The notes under the pieces: generated by a model
Told to the model about the DNA's origin: nothing
The model's input: only the letters and a program-made list of their open reading frames with translations
Database searches by the model: none
In this document: positions 57,451 to 64,000 of the stretch, in pieces
Position numbering within the stretch: the stretch's first letter is position 1
Layout: every line of letters starts with the position of its first letter
Source: Brevundimonas naejangsanensis
Lineage (GTDB): Bacteria; Pseudomonadota; Alphaproteobacteria; Caulobacterales; Caulobacteraceae
Direction: 5' to 3'
Assembly: GCF_003627995.1 (NCBI RefSeq)
Contig: NZ_CP032707.1
Span: forward strand, 2,222,501 to 2,286,500
Length of the DNA stretch: 64,000 nt
Translations under genes and position numbers: made by a program

Positions 57451-59262
57451 TTAGGCGTCGACTACCGCGACCAGTTGCGCGCCACAGGCCATTGCGGAAA
57501 GGCGAGAGGCGAGGAGCAGCGTGTTTAGCTGCTGCATCCGCAGCAGCCGGTTATTACCCTTGGCGAGTGTTTCGCAGGCCGTCACCTCCGCCTGTGTCAA
57601 CCGGGGCTGCACGACCATCGCGACCTTCTTGTATCGGTCAGGGAGCTGTCCGATCGCCTTCAGAAAATCATCGCGGTTCTTCTGCCGGACGCCGTCTTTC
57701 CAGACAGCTGAACCGATCTTCTTGCCCTTGCCTTTAGTAAGCTCCGCTCCAAGAGGTCGGCGCTCGAGGTGGCGCAGGTTCTTTACGGCTTGGGAGACGA
57801 CGATCTCAAAATCGGAGACAGACGCTTGGCGGTCCGGCTTTGCACTGCCCGACGCTTTCACATGCACCAGGGTGACGATCTTGGTCGTAGGATCAAGATG
57901 AATGAAATCGGCCAGCTCCATCGATCCATCATCACATGCGAGCCAGCCCGTCGGCTTTCCAGCCGCGTCGACAAAGAGTTTCTCGAGGACGAACGCGAAG
58001 AGGGAGTTGTCACCGTTCGTACCGATGGCGCTTGAAAGCGACTGCGGCTTGGTGAAAGCGGGTTTTTCCTTCTCAAGGTCGTAGCCCTGGAACGATTGGA
58101 ACGTCCAGTCAAATGGTTGATCCGTATACTGACTGGAATAGCAGCGCCCCTGCGCGATGGCGTGGCCGCTTTCGTAGTGGATTTTGATTATATCCGGGTC
58201 GGTCAGCGCCCGCCGGCACTCGTGATGATCCTTGGTGCTCGATGTGGCGGCATCCTTCCACGTCAGGTCGAGGCCCACCATGCCATCGATGAAGGTCACT
58301 GCGAGGTCGGCTTGACCCAGGGAAACGCCCAGGAGAGTGCAGTCGACAACAAGGGAGAGGCCGGGCACGGCCCCTGGAGGTGGTGACGCCACCTCAAAAG
58401 AAGCGTCATAGGCCCACTTGCGAGCGAACTCGAAGTCGGCGGCGTCGACCGCATCTTCAGATAGGAGATCCTTTGGCGTCAGGATGATCTCATAGGCGCC
58501 TTGGACCGCAGAGACATCTGTGATCTGCTGCGCCAGCATCGCAAATCGTGGAGAGGTCGACGCCGTTTGCGCGTGAAGGAAAACACGCTCCATCGTGGCG
58601 ACAAAATCATCCAGCGATTTCTGACGACCGACCCAGATCCGACCGCCGCCGGGTGCAGCACCGATCGAGGCCGGGCGGTTCTTCGCATCGACAAGGCCAG
58701 GAACACCCGGACGGCTTCTGACCGCTGACAATACAAAAGTTTGGTCGCCCAGAGGATCCAAGGCATGCTCGAGCGCCGAGCCTGTCAGTGATTTGCTGTT
58801 CGGCTTGACCGCAGTCGGCGTATGCACGCCGCTTAGATGCAGTACCGAGGCGTCGTCTCCGACAAAGGGTTCGATGGCCGCGCGTGGCACCGGTCGGGCG
58901 GGCTTTAAGCGCTTGAGGATGCGGTCGCGCATGGCGCCATCTGAGGCGTTCAGAGCTGCCCGCGTCCCTTGAACGGCGATGATAAGCAACTGATGCGTCT
59001 TATCGCTCAGCGTGTCGGGCGCAGCCCAGGCCGGTGACCGTACCTCTTCGTAGATGATCGTCCGGAGATAGAACTCGCGGACCTGGTCATCGGTCTCGTT
59101 GATCACGCGTCGTGTGACGCCCTCAGACCCTCGGATTTTCGCTTTCGCCGCTTTTCCGATCTTATCGCGCAGGATGGCGTCGGCGGATTGGTCCGCGCTG
59201 TCCAACAAGGCAGGCGCGAGAAACGGAGTGAGGTCTCGAGTGGATATCGGTGCCCGTGCCAT
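57451..59262 (-). CDS. Large protein with C-terminal PD-(D/E)XK-like domain
   Basis: 603 aa. The N-terminal half is not recognised. Near residues 450-505, WLACDDGSMELADFIHLDPTTKIVTLVHVKASGS...SVSDFEIVVSQAVKNLRHLE has the order E-x-A-D-F ... H-V-K ... Q expected for a PD-(D/E)XK nuclease of the kind found at the end of defence helicases. The last 70 residues (RYKKVAMVVQPRLTQAEVTACETL...QQLNTLLLASRLSAMACGAQLVAVVDA) form a Rossmann-like tail. A GGGGGA lies upstream of the ATG. It stands alone with 480 bp on one side and 450 bp on the other. Confidence 0.7.
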   Translation of the reverse strand: MARAPISTRDLTPFLAPALLDSADQSADAILRDKIGKAAKAKIRGSEGVTRRVINETDDQVREFYLRTIIYEEVRSPAWAAPDTLSDKTHQLLIIAVQGTRAALNASDGAMRDRILKRLKPARPVPRAAIEPFVGDDASVLHLSGVHTPTAVKPNSKSLTGSALEHALDPLGDQTFVLSAVRSRPGVPGLVDAKNRPASIGAAPGGGRIWVGRQKSLDDFVATMERVFLHAQTASTSPRFAMLAQQITDVSAVQGAYEIILTPKDLLSEDAVDAADFEFARKWAYDASFEVASPPPGAVPGLSLVVDCTLLGVSLGQADLAVTFIDGMVGLDLTWKDAATSSTKDHHECRRALTDPDIIKIHYESGHAIAQGRCYSSQYTDQPFDWTFQSFQGYDLEKEKPAFTKPQSLSSAIGTNGDNSLFAFVLEKLFVDAAGKPTGWLACDDGSMELADFIHLDPTTKIVTLVHVKASGSAKPDRQASVSDFEIVVSQAVKNLRHLERRPLGAELTKGKGKKIGSAVWKDGVRQKNRDDFLKAIGQLPDRYKKVAMVVQPRLTQAEVTACETLAKGNNRLLRMQQLNTLLLASRLSAMACGAQLVAVVDA

Positions 59263-59712
59263 GGTCGTACATCATCCCCCGTGACGCGGCCTTGCATCCG
59301 CTTACTGCAAAGCCTGTAATCACGCCCTGGTTGAGTGTCCAGTTTTCTGCGCGTCGTAGCGCTGTCCCCAAATGCGAGTCGCCATCACAGGAGCAGAGGA
59401 TTGCCTAGCCGGTTCCAACAGAAGCATTACCTCGTGCTGCGCGACAGCCGAGACGCGCCCGCCATTCGGGATGGCCGCTCCTTGTAGGCTCTAAAGCGGC
59501 CTATGACCTGGGCGGCAGCGTACGCCCAAGCAATCGCCGCGTCGGCGCGGCAGGGCGAGCCGCCGCCTTGTCGCTTCGGCCTAGTAATCGAATTATTACG
59601 TCTCACGCACCCAAAGCAGACATCCACAACCGCCGTTTTGAGTCAGATCCAGACCTCTGGCGCAGCTTTAGGCGTACTGAGAGCCGGCTTTCGTGGCGCC
59701 GGAGCCTGGTTG
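59263..59712. other. Intergenic region without recognised features
   Basis: 450 bp between the stop of the HNH gene and the start of the large nuclease gene. Short frames on both strands lack support. No terminator-like hairpin with a T-run is seen. Confidence 0.45.
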
Positions 59713-60558
59713 TCAGTTCCTGGACACGCGGACTTGGGTGTTGTCGATGGTGAAGACGAACCCATCGGGAAGTTCGGCGACCGTGACGTTTCCATAGTGG
59801 ATCTGCCGGTGGTGACCGGCGCAGACGCTGATGACGTTCCGGGGCCCCAGTGAACCCGGGAGCAGCGCCGAGACGGGCATGACGTGGTGCGCCTCTACAT
59901 AGGGTTCGCCGGAACGTTTGAAGAAGCCGAGGCTTGGAAGGCCCAGGGCCTGGCATAGCTGGCAGTGAAAGCCGCGGGCGCGCTTGACGGCGGCGCCGAC
60001 GGCTCCTCTTTCAATGTGCATGGCCAGTCTGGCTTTCACGCGCGGGGAGGCGTCCTGATACTTCACGCGCAGCTGTTCCAGCGCCTCAGGCGGGCAGGGG
60101 GCGGCCAGAACTGCTTGATCCTCAGGATCCAGCGCGATGTCCGCCGCAGGATCGTCCTCGAGGGCAAGACCGGAGGCCAGCAGGACCTCGTCAATGATAG
60201 ATTGATGGGTCGAGGGGTTCTGGACCCTCGCCACATAGAGCTGTCCATTCCGGACGCCCATGAGCAGCTCGTCATCCACCTCCAGCCACTGGCTGATGAG
60301 TTTGCCGCCGAGTCGGCGCTCGCGCTGGGGATGTCCACTGGCCCTGTAATAGGATGCGTCCACCTGGCTTCGTGCCGGGTCTCCCAGCACGCGTATCGCA
60401 GACTGTGGAGCAGGGCCGCCGTCAGCCGGCGTCCGCCCGGCGGCTTCAAGCACTTCCGTCTGCTCCTGCGACGGGACGTAGGCGCGTTTGATCTTGTCGT
60501 TGTCCGACACAGCCTTGATTGCGTAGCGGTCAAATACATCGCCCCATCGGGTCGTCAC
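59713..60558 (-). CDS. McrA-like HNH endonuclease
   Basis: 281 aa from GTG at 60558 with GGAG eight bases upstream. The C-terminal HNH/ββα-metal domain is RARGFHCQLCQALGLPSLGFFKRSGEPYVEAHHVMPVSALLPGSLGPRNVISVCAGHHRQIHYG (about 194-256), with C-x2-C, E-x-H-H, N and H-x2-H. This matches McrA-type modified-cytosine-dependent enzymes. The N-terminal 190 residues would be the modified-base reader and include GGKLISQWLEVDDELLMGVRNGQLYVARV. It is the last gene of the minus-strand block. Confidence 0.82.
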   Translation of the reverse strand: MTTRWGDVFDRYAIKAVSDNDKIKRAYVPSQEQTEVLEAAGRTPADGGPAPQSAIRVLGDPARSQVDASYYRASGHPQRERRLGGKLISQWLEVDDELLMGVRNGQLYVARVQNPSTHQSIIDEVLLASGLALEDDPAADIALDPEDQAVLAAPCPPEALEQLRVKYQDASPRVKARLAMHIERGAVGAAVKRARGFHCQLCQALGLPSLGFFKRSGEPYVEAHHVMPVSALLPGSLGPRNVISVCAGHHRQIHYGNVTVAELPDGFVFTIDNTQVRVSRN

Positions 60559-60827
60559 TCAGGCTTCTCCGCTGTCCGGGATTTCCGGAAGGCGCCTCAG
60601 TCGCTTTCCGGGGGCGCCAGTCAGCGACGCCCGGGCGAATACTGCTTTGATTCCGGCCTTTTCAATCCGGCGTTCTCGCGCGCTGCGCCAGGCGTCTCCT
60701 TGGAAAGCCGCTGGGGCGTGTGCAATCCACAGGTAAGCGGAACGTATAGGGAACATTTGGCTTGCGATCCCGGCCGGGGGCGTCGTAGAGGGCGCGACGG
60801 GTCGGTGCGGATCCATGGAGCTGCACC

Positions 60828-61058
60828 ATGCAGGGAAATCTGGGAACTATGTCGCCCGGCGCGGCGCGGAAGACGCGCGCCTGCGATCGGCTTGACCAGC
60901 TGGCGTTGATCTGTCGGCAGGGAGAGGCCGCGCAGGCCGATCCGGTGCTGCGGAATATGCAGGCGCGAATGCTGGCGGAACTGGCGAGCCTGTCCCCGGA
61001 GGCGGGGATCAGGGCAAGGGCGCTTGCCGCTGGCAGGCTCGGGAACGACCGCGACTGA
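60828..61058 (+). CDS. Small helical hypothetical protein
   Basis: 76 aa with GGAG seven bases before the ATG. The chain is rich in Ala, Arg and Leu and predicted helical (KTRACDRLDQLALICRQGEAAQADPVLRNMQARMLAELASL). The next gene begins 3 bp after the stop, which supports it being translated. No known domain. This and the next genes look like the conserved backbone of the integrative element. Confidence 0.6.
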   Translation: MQGNLGTMSPGAARKTRACDRLDQLALICRQGEAAQADPVLRNMQARMLAELASLSPEAGIRARALAAGRLGNDRD

Positions 61059-61061
61059 GAC

Positions 61062-61370
61062 ATGGGCTTCCGCAGGTATGAGAACAGGCCCCTGGCCTGG
61101 CATCTTGCGACGCCGGTTTCTGTATCGGAGATGCGGCGGAGAGGGTGGGTGGTGATGGCGCGCTGCCAGGCCTGTCAGCTCGACCTGCGCATCGACATGG
61201 ATCTGATGGCGCGGCTCAATGGACCGGACCTGGTCCTGTTTGGCAGGACCTGCCGATGCCGGCGCATGGGATGCGCGGGCCGGATGTTCTTTATGGGCAC
61301 GCCGCCGGGCCAGCAGGTCGGGCTGTTCTGGCGTCTGCGGAAGCCGGATGGCTCACGGCCAGCCCTGTGA
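61062..61370 (+). CDS. Small Cys-rich hypothetical protein
   Basis: 102 aa starting 3 bp after the preceding stop. A C-x2-C (MARCQACQLDLRID) and C-x-C-x3-C (RTCRCRRMGCAGRMFF) suggest a zinc ribbon. The final part is positively charged. No known family. It precedes the SRAP gene by 53 bp, so the three may be cotranscribed. Confidence 0.65.
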   Translation: MGFRRYENRPLAWHLATPVSVSEMRRRGWVVMARCQACQLDLRIDMDLMARLNGPDLVLFGRTCRCRRMGCAGRMFFMGTPPGQQVGLFWRLRKPDGSRPAL

Positions 61371-61423
61371 GGCGGGCAGGGCGGTGACTCCACAACCGGG
61401 GTTGTCCATGACAGGCTTGGTGC

Positions 61424-62143
61424 ATGTGCAACCTCTATTCGCTGACGAAGGGGCAGGCGGCGATCCGCGAGGCGGCCAGGGCCATGCGTGACCTCACGGG
61501 CAATCTGGCGCCCATGCCCGGCATCTATCCTGATCATGCGGCGCCGATCGTCCGTAGCGGCGCTGACGGCGTCCGGGAGCTTGCGCTGGCGCGCTGGGGA
61601 ATGCCGTCGCCATCCCGGACCATTTTCGAGGCGGCGGGGAAGCGCGCCAACAGGCTGCGGGCGCGGGGCCAGGAGGTCGATTTCGCCAGCTTGCTGCAGA
61701 TGGAGCCCGACAGGGGCGTGACCAACATCCGCAACACCTCCAGCCGCCACTGGGAGCCGCATCTGGGGCCGGCCAGCCGCTGTCTGGTTCCCTTCACCAG
61801 TTTCAGCGAATTCAGCCGCGATGCGGGCGGCAACATCTGGTTCGCCCTGGGCGGCGAAAGGCCTCTGGCCTTCCTTGCCGGTCTCTGGATGCCCGGCTGG
61901 ACCGGGGTGCGCAGGGCCGCCACAGGCCCGGAGACGATCGATGTGTTCGGCTTCCTGACCTGTGAGCCCAATCGGGAGGTCGCCGCTGTTCACCCGAAGG
62001 CCATGCCGGTCATCGTGACGGATCCGGAAGAGATGGATGTATGGATGACGGCCCCCTGGCGACAGGCTGCCCGGTTGCAGCGGCCCCTGGCTGACGGAAT
62101 GCTGCGCATCGTGGGGCGGGGAGGGAAGGAGGATGACGCCTGA
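61424..62143 (+). CDS. SOS response-associated peptidase (SRAP/YedK-HMCES family)
   Basis: 239 aa. The invariant MCNLYS start exposes catalytic Cys2, which forms a thiazolidine crosslink with abasic sites in single-stranded DNA. NIRNTSS, RCLVPFTSFSEF (with the catalytic Glu) and HPKAMPVIV (catalytic His) are all present. The family protects abasic sites until they can be repaired, and genes of this family are common in phages and integrative elements. The stop overlaps the next small gene by 11 nt. Confidence 0.92.
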   Translation: MCNLYSLTKGQAAIREAARAMRDLTGNLAPMPGIYPDHAAPIVRSGADGVRELALARWGMPSPSRTIFEAAGKRANRLRARGQEVDFASLLQMEPDRGVTNIRNTSSRHWEPHLGPASRCLVPFTSFSEFSRDAGGNIWFALGGERPLAFLAGLWMPGWTGVRRAATGPETIDVFGFLTCEPNREVAAVHPKAMPVIVTDPEEMDVWMTAPWRQAARLQRPLADGMLRIVGRGGKEDDA

Positions 62144-62300
62144 GCAGGAACGACAGCTTGCGCTGAAGCTGTCCCGCGAGGCCCTTTATCTGCATGAGCG
62201 TTCACGCACGGCTTCATCGCTGGGCGCCTCCGTCTGGCTGAGGTTCCGGGCGCTGTTCTGCGAGGAGGTCGCCGCGCGTCTGCGTCGTCGCGCCGGCTGA
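62133..62300 (+). CDS. Small hypothetical protein
   Basis: 55 aa, beginning inside the SRAP gene. AAGGAGG lies directly upstream of ATG at 62133. The chain is helical and basic: MTPEQERQLALKLSREALYL at the start and ARLRRRAG at the end. Overlap plus a strong ribosome site argue for translational coupling. No known domain. Confidence 0.6.
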   Translation: MTPEQERQLALKLSREALYLHERSRTASSLGASVWLRFRALFCEEVAARLRRRAG

Positions 62301-62874
62301 CTGATCAATCTGACGGTCTCCCCCGGGGATGTGCCGGAGCCGCTGACCTTGTGCGATTTCATCAGCCGGCCGGGCGTCCCTGCCTTTCAGGGTGCATGGA
62401 AGACGGGCAACGGCTGTGAACGCTTTCACGAAAGGCTCCCGGGCCTGGCCCGTCGCCCTCCACGGCGATTCGTCCGCCATGACCGGCGCTTCTGCATCTT
62501 CCCGGGCACCCTGGAGGCGCCTTCTGTTTCTCCGGCCGGCCTTGCGTTGAGGGAGGCGGGGGTTTCTGCGCCTCTATTCGCGTACGATGTACGCTGGAAT
62601 GACCATGCCGGCTTCGTCCCTTCCTCACCCGGGCCAGCCTCGCGCGGCTTCGAGGGGCTGATCTGACCGGAGGCCTGGCGGCTTCCGCAACCGGTCGTTT
62701 GACTTTCTTCCCCGGCCTTCCGGCCTTCCTCGCGAGGCAAGAAAGCCTCTCTCCCCGTCCTCCGCTGCGCTGCGGGAGCTCGTCCTGCTCGCCCTGCGGG
62801 CCGCCCGGTCTCCGGTCCGTCGATCGCCATCGCGGCCGCGGCAGGCGTGGCCCGACAGCAAAGGAGAGACTTCA
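62301..62874. other. GC-rich leader / intergenic region before DUF736
   Basis: 575 bp. No frame with family resemblance; a 111-codon frame at 62331 is not convincing. The last 190 bp resemble in style the leader of the ParB-like gene (short palindromes, GC-rich), ending in AAAGGAGAG before the DUF736 ATG. Probably a promoter/leader region of the element backbone. Confidence 0.45.
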
Positions 62875-63171
62875 ATGGCCACCATCGGTTCCTTCATCCT
62901 GCAATCGGACGGCAGCTACAGCGGTTCGATCAAGACGCTCACCCTCAATGTCCGGGCGGCTGTCCTGCGGCCCAACGAGAAGAGTGACGACAGGGCTCCC
63001 GACTATCGCATCCTCGCCGGCCAGACGGAGTTCGGCGCGGCCTGGAAAAGGACGAGCCAGCAGAACCGCGACTACCTCTCGGTCAAGCTGGACGATCCCA
63101 GCTTCCCGGCGCCCATCTACGCCTCCCTGGTCGAGGCCGAGGACGGGCACAGCCTGATCTGGTCCCGCTGA
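62875..63171 (+). CDS. DUF736 family protein
   Basis: 98 aa with AAAGGAGAG before the [50 protein letters not shown] and [15 protein letters not shown] segments and a final [17 protein letters not shown] are the DUF736 pattern. The family is small, beta-rich and found nearly only on plasmids and integrative elements of alphaproteobacteria, usually near the ParB and transfer genes. Function is unknown. Confidence 0.92.
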   Translation: MATIGSFILQSDGSYSGSIKTLTLNVRAAVLRPNEKSDDRAPDYRILAGQTEFGAAWKRTSQQNRDYLSVKLDDPSFPAPIYASLVEAEDGHSLIWSR

Positions 63172-63280
63172 CGGGACCGCGGCGGCGCCCCGGGGCGCCG
63201 CCGCTCATCCCATGTCCGGTTTGGCGCCGAAGCGATTCCGCATAGTGTCGGTACCGGATCGCGATTCCGCCGGGGGCTCC

Positions 63281-63757
63281 ATGAAACGAAACTATACACG
63301 GGACGAGTTGTGGGAGCGGGCGAGCCTGAGGGCGGCCATGCATATCCGCGGGCTCTGGGAGGAGAAGGGCAACTCGGACACGCGGCTCCTGGATGCGCTC
63401 ATCCTGCCGGATGTCTTCACCCTCGTCGGGCGCTCGAGGGCCTGGAGCCCTCCCGGGCGCAGGGAGCATGTCATTCCGCGGGTGGTCGTGGTCAACGAAT
63501 GTCATCGCATGCTGGAGCGTGGCGAGGCGGACGACGTGATCGCCGCCTTTATCCGGAAGCATGTGCGGATCGTGCTGATCTCCACGGAAGAGTGCGAGCG
63601 GCTCGATAGCCGTGATCAGCTCGGGCTGCGGCAGACCATGCCCGCCGGCTGGTCCTTTGGCGATGACGTGTTCGCACGCCTGATGACCGCCGGCATTGAG
63701 TGGGATCCCATTGTCCCGGAAGCTTCCCGTGACGCCTTGGTCCTGCAAGCCGGATGA
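63281..63757 (+). CDS. Conserved hypothetical protein of the element backbone
   Basis: 158 aa from ATG at 63281; an in-frame ATG at 63212 would add 23 residues of uncertain meaning. Sequence features: YTRDELWERASLRAAMHIRGLWEEKGNS, ALILPDVFTLVGRS, REHVIPRVVVVNECHRML and FIRKHVRIVLISTEECERLDS. The last two segments look like a beta-alpha pattern, but no family is recognised. It follows DUF736 by 109 bp and codon use fits the region. Confidence 0.65.
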   Translation: MKRNYTRDELWERASLRAAMHIRGLWEEKGNSDTRLLDALILPDVFTLVGRSRAWSPPGRREHVIPRVVVVNECHRMLERGEADDVIAAFIRKHVRIVLISTEECERLDSRDQLGLRQTMPAGWSFGDDVFARLMTAGIEWDPIVPEASRDALVLQAG

Positions 63758-63945
63758 ACGCGCAGGGATGACCGGTCGCGGCGGCGAAGTCGAGGGCCGC
63801 GGATCGTCGGTCCTGCAGGCCTGCGCGGCCGGGCGAGGCTGAAGCGTCATAGCGGGCGCCGCACCGGAACCTTACGGGGGGAGACGGGCAGGGGGCCAGG
63901 GCAGGATAGGCTTTGCGCCGGCATTGTCTGACAGGGCCATCCTCC

Positions 63946-64000
63946 ATGGACCGCTTCACCATTCGTCTCTCCCCCGACCTGGCCCGCCGTTTTGACGCGG
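63946..64000 (+). CDS. Start of a ribbon-helix-helix protein (partial, runs off window)
   Basis: MDRFTIRLSPDLARRFDA is visible before the window ends. The pattern R-F-T-I-x-L-x-x-x-L-A-x-x-F-D is the first strand and helix of CopG/NikR-like ribbon-helix-helix DNA-binding proteins. In this context it may be a regulator or relaxosome component, but too little is present to choose. Confidence 0.45.
   Translation, partial: MDRFTIRLSPDLARRFDA

Larger units (their letters stand above)
14075..64000. mobile_element. Genomic island / integrative element inserted at guaA (right end outside window)
   Basis: Everything after guaA is accessory: a P4-type integrase, AbiE, many nucleases, two C5-methylases, a ParB-like protein, SRAP and DUF736, with no recognisable housekeeping gene. 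ParB plus DUF736 plus a small-gene backbone is typical of alphaproteobacterial integrative and conjugative elements. No relaxase or type IV secretion gene lies within the window, so conjugative ability is not shown. Composition is mosaic, with a lower-GC patch around 46-51 kb. Confidence 0.8.

Noticed and set aside
60559-60816. 85-codon minus-strand frame upstream of the McrA-like gene
   Set aside because: No domain, no convincing ribosome site, and it lies in a region that should hold the divergent promoters.
62331-62666. 111-codon frame after the SRAP block
   Set aside because: No family resemblance, weak ribosome site and shadow-like composition; treated as leader sequence.
63695-63705. 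11-bp match (ATTGAGTGGGA) to the end of guaA, as a right attachment site
   Set aside because: It lies in frame inside a coding gene (IEW codons) and the match does not extend further; element-backbone genes continue after it.

Overview
The window looks like the chromosome of a high-GC alphaproteobacterium of the Caulobacterales, most probably Brevundimonas-like. This is inferred from protein flavour (ligA, guaB, guaA, rlmE, rsmB-family), the very high GC content and the small GC-rich palindromic intergenic repeats. No taxonomic marker gene such as rRNA is present, so the genus is a guess.

Positions 1-14074 are ordinary core chromosome: a DUF2147 protein, an exonuclease, NAD-dependent DNA ligase (ligA), an M28 peptidase lipoprotein, an isoprenylcysteine-methyltransferase-like membrane enzyme, a lipoprotein, cyclophilin, rlmE, a tandem DUF2061 protein, guaB, a MAPEG protein, an RsmB/NOP2-family rRNA methyltransferase, an MTA/SAH nucleosidase-like protein and guaA. 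Several intergenic gaps hold palindromic repeat units of at least three kinds.

At the 3' end of guaA, a known integration hot spot, a P4-type tyrosine integrase begins a genomic island. The island fills the rest of the window (about 50 kb) and does not end inside it. It is dominated by defence genes. (i) An AbiEi/AbiEii pair (15.7-17.3 kb) has a perfect inverted-repeat operator. (ii) A tightly overlapping operon (18.3-31.0 kb) starts with an ankyrin-sigma70 fusion and continues with a MORC/GHKL ATPase, a Z1 helicase-like ATPase, a DUF4420 nuclease, an AIPR protein, a stand-alone EcoRII N-domain, a Dcm-like methylase with its own HTH, Vsr and full-length EcoRII. (iii) An McrA-head/PD-(D/E)XK nuclease and a second nuclease follow (31.3-34.0 kb). 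(iv) A WYL regulator sits before a TM0106-type nuclease-helicase (35.7-40.1 kb). (v) A ParB-like protein, a lipoprotein thermonuclease and an MNT-HEPN protein follow (42.8-46.5 kb). (vi) A lower-GC patch (about 46.1-51 kb) carries a decayed serine recombinase, an XRE/C5-methylase/putative endonuclease Type II set, a tRNA-Arg 3' fragment that looks like an old attachment scar, a double-nuclease Mrr-like protein and an HNH protein. (vii) Minus-strand genes (52.0-60.6 kb) include a frameshifted REase-TPR-PIN protein, DUF4238, a large putative nuclease and an McrA-like HNH protein. (viii) A plus-strand block (60.8-64 kb) with SRAP (YedK-like) and DUF736 resembles the backbone of alphaproteobacterial integrative elements.

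The most striking observation is a 15-bp dyad, CGAC(C/A)G-NNN-C(T/G)GTCG, just upstream of the sigma-ankyrin gene and again just upstream of both the WYL gene and the nuclease-helicase. This suggests that one WYL repressor controls two defence modules 17 kb apart, one of them headed by its own sigma factor. I propose this WYL -> sigma factor -> MORC/Z1/EcoRII cascade as the main candidate for an undescribed regulated defence system. The individual MORC-Z1-nuclease-methylase associations are already known from comparative genomics.
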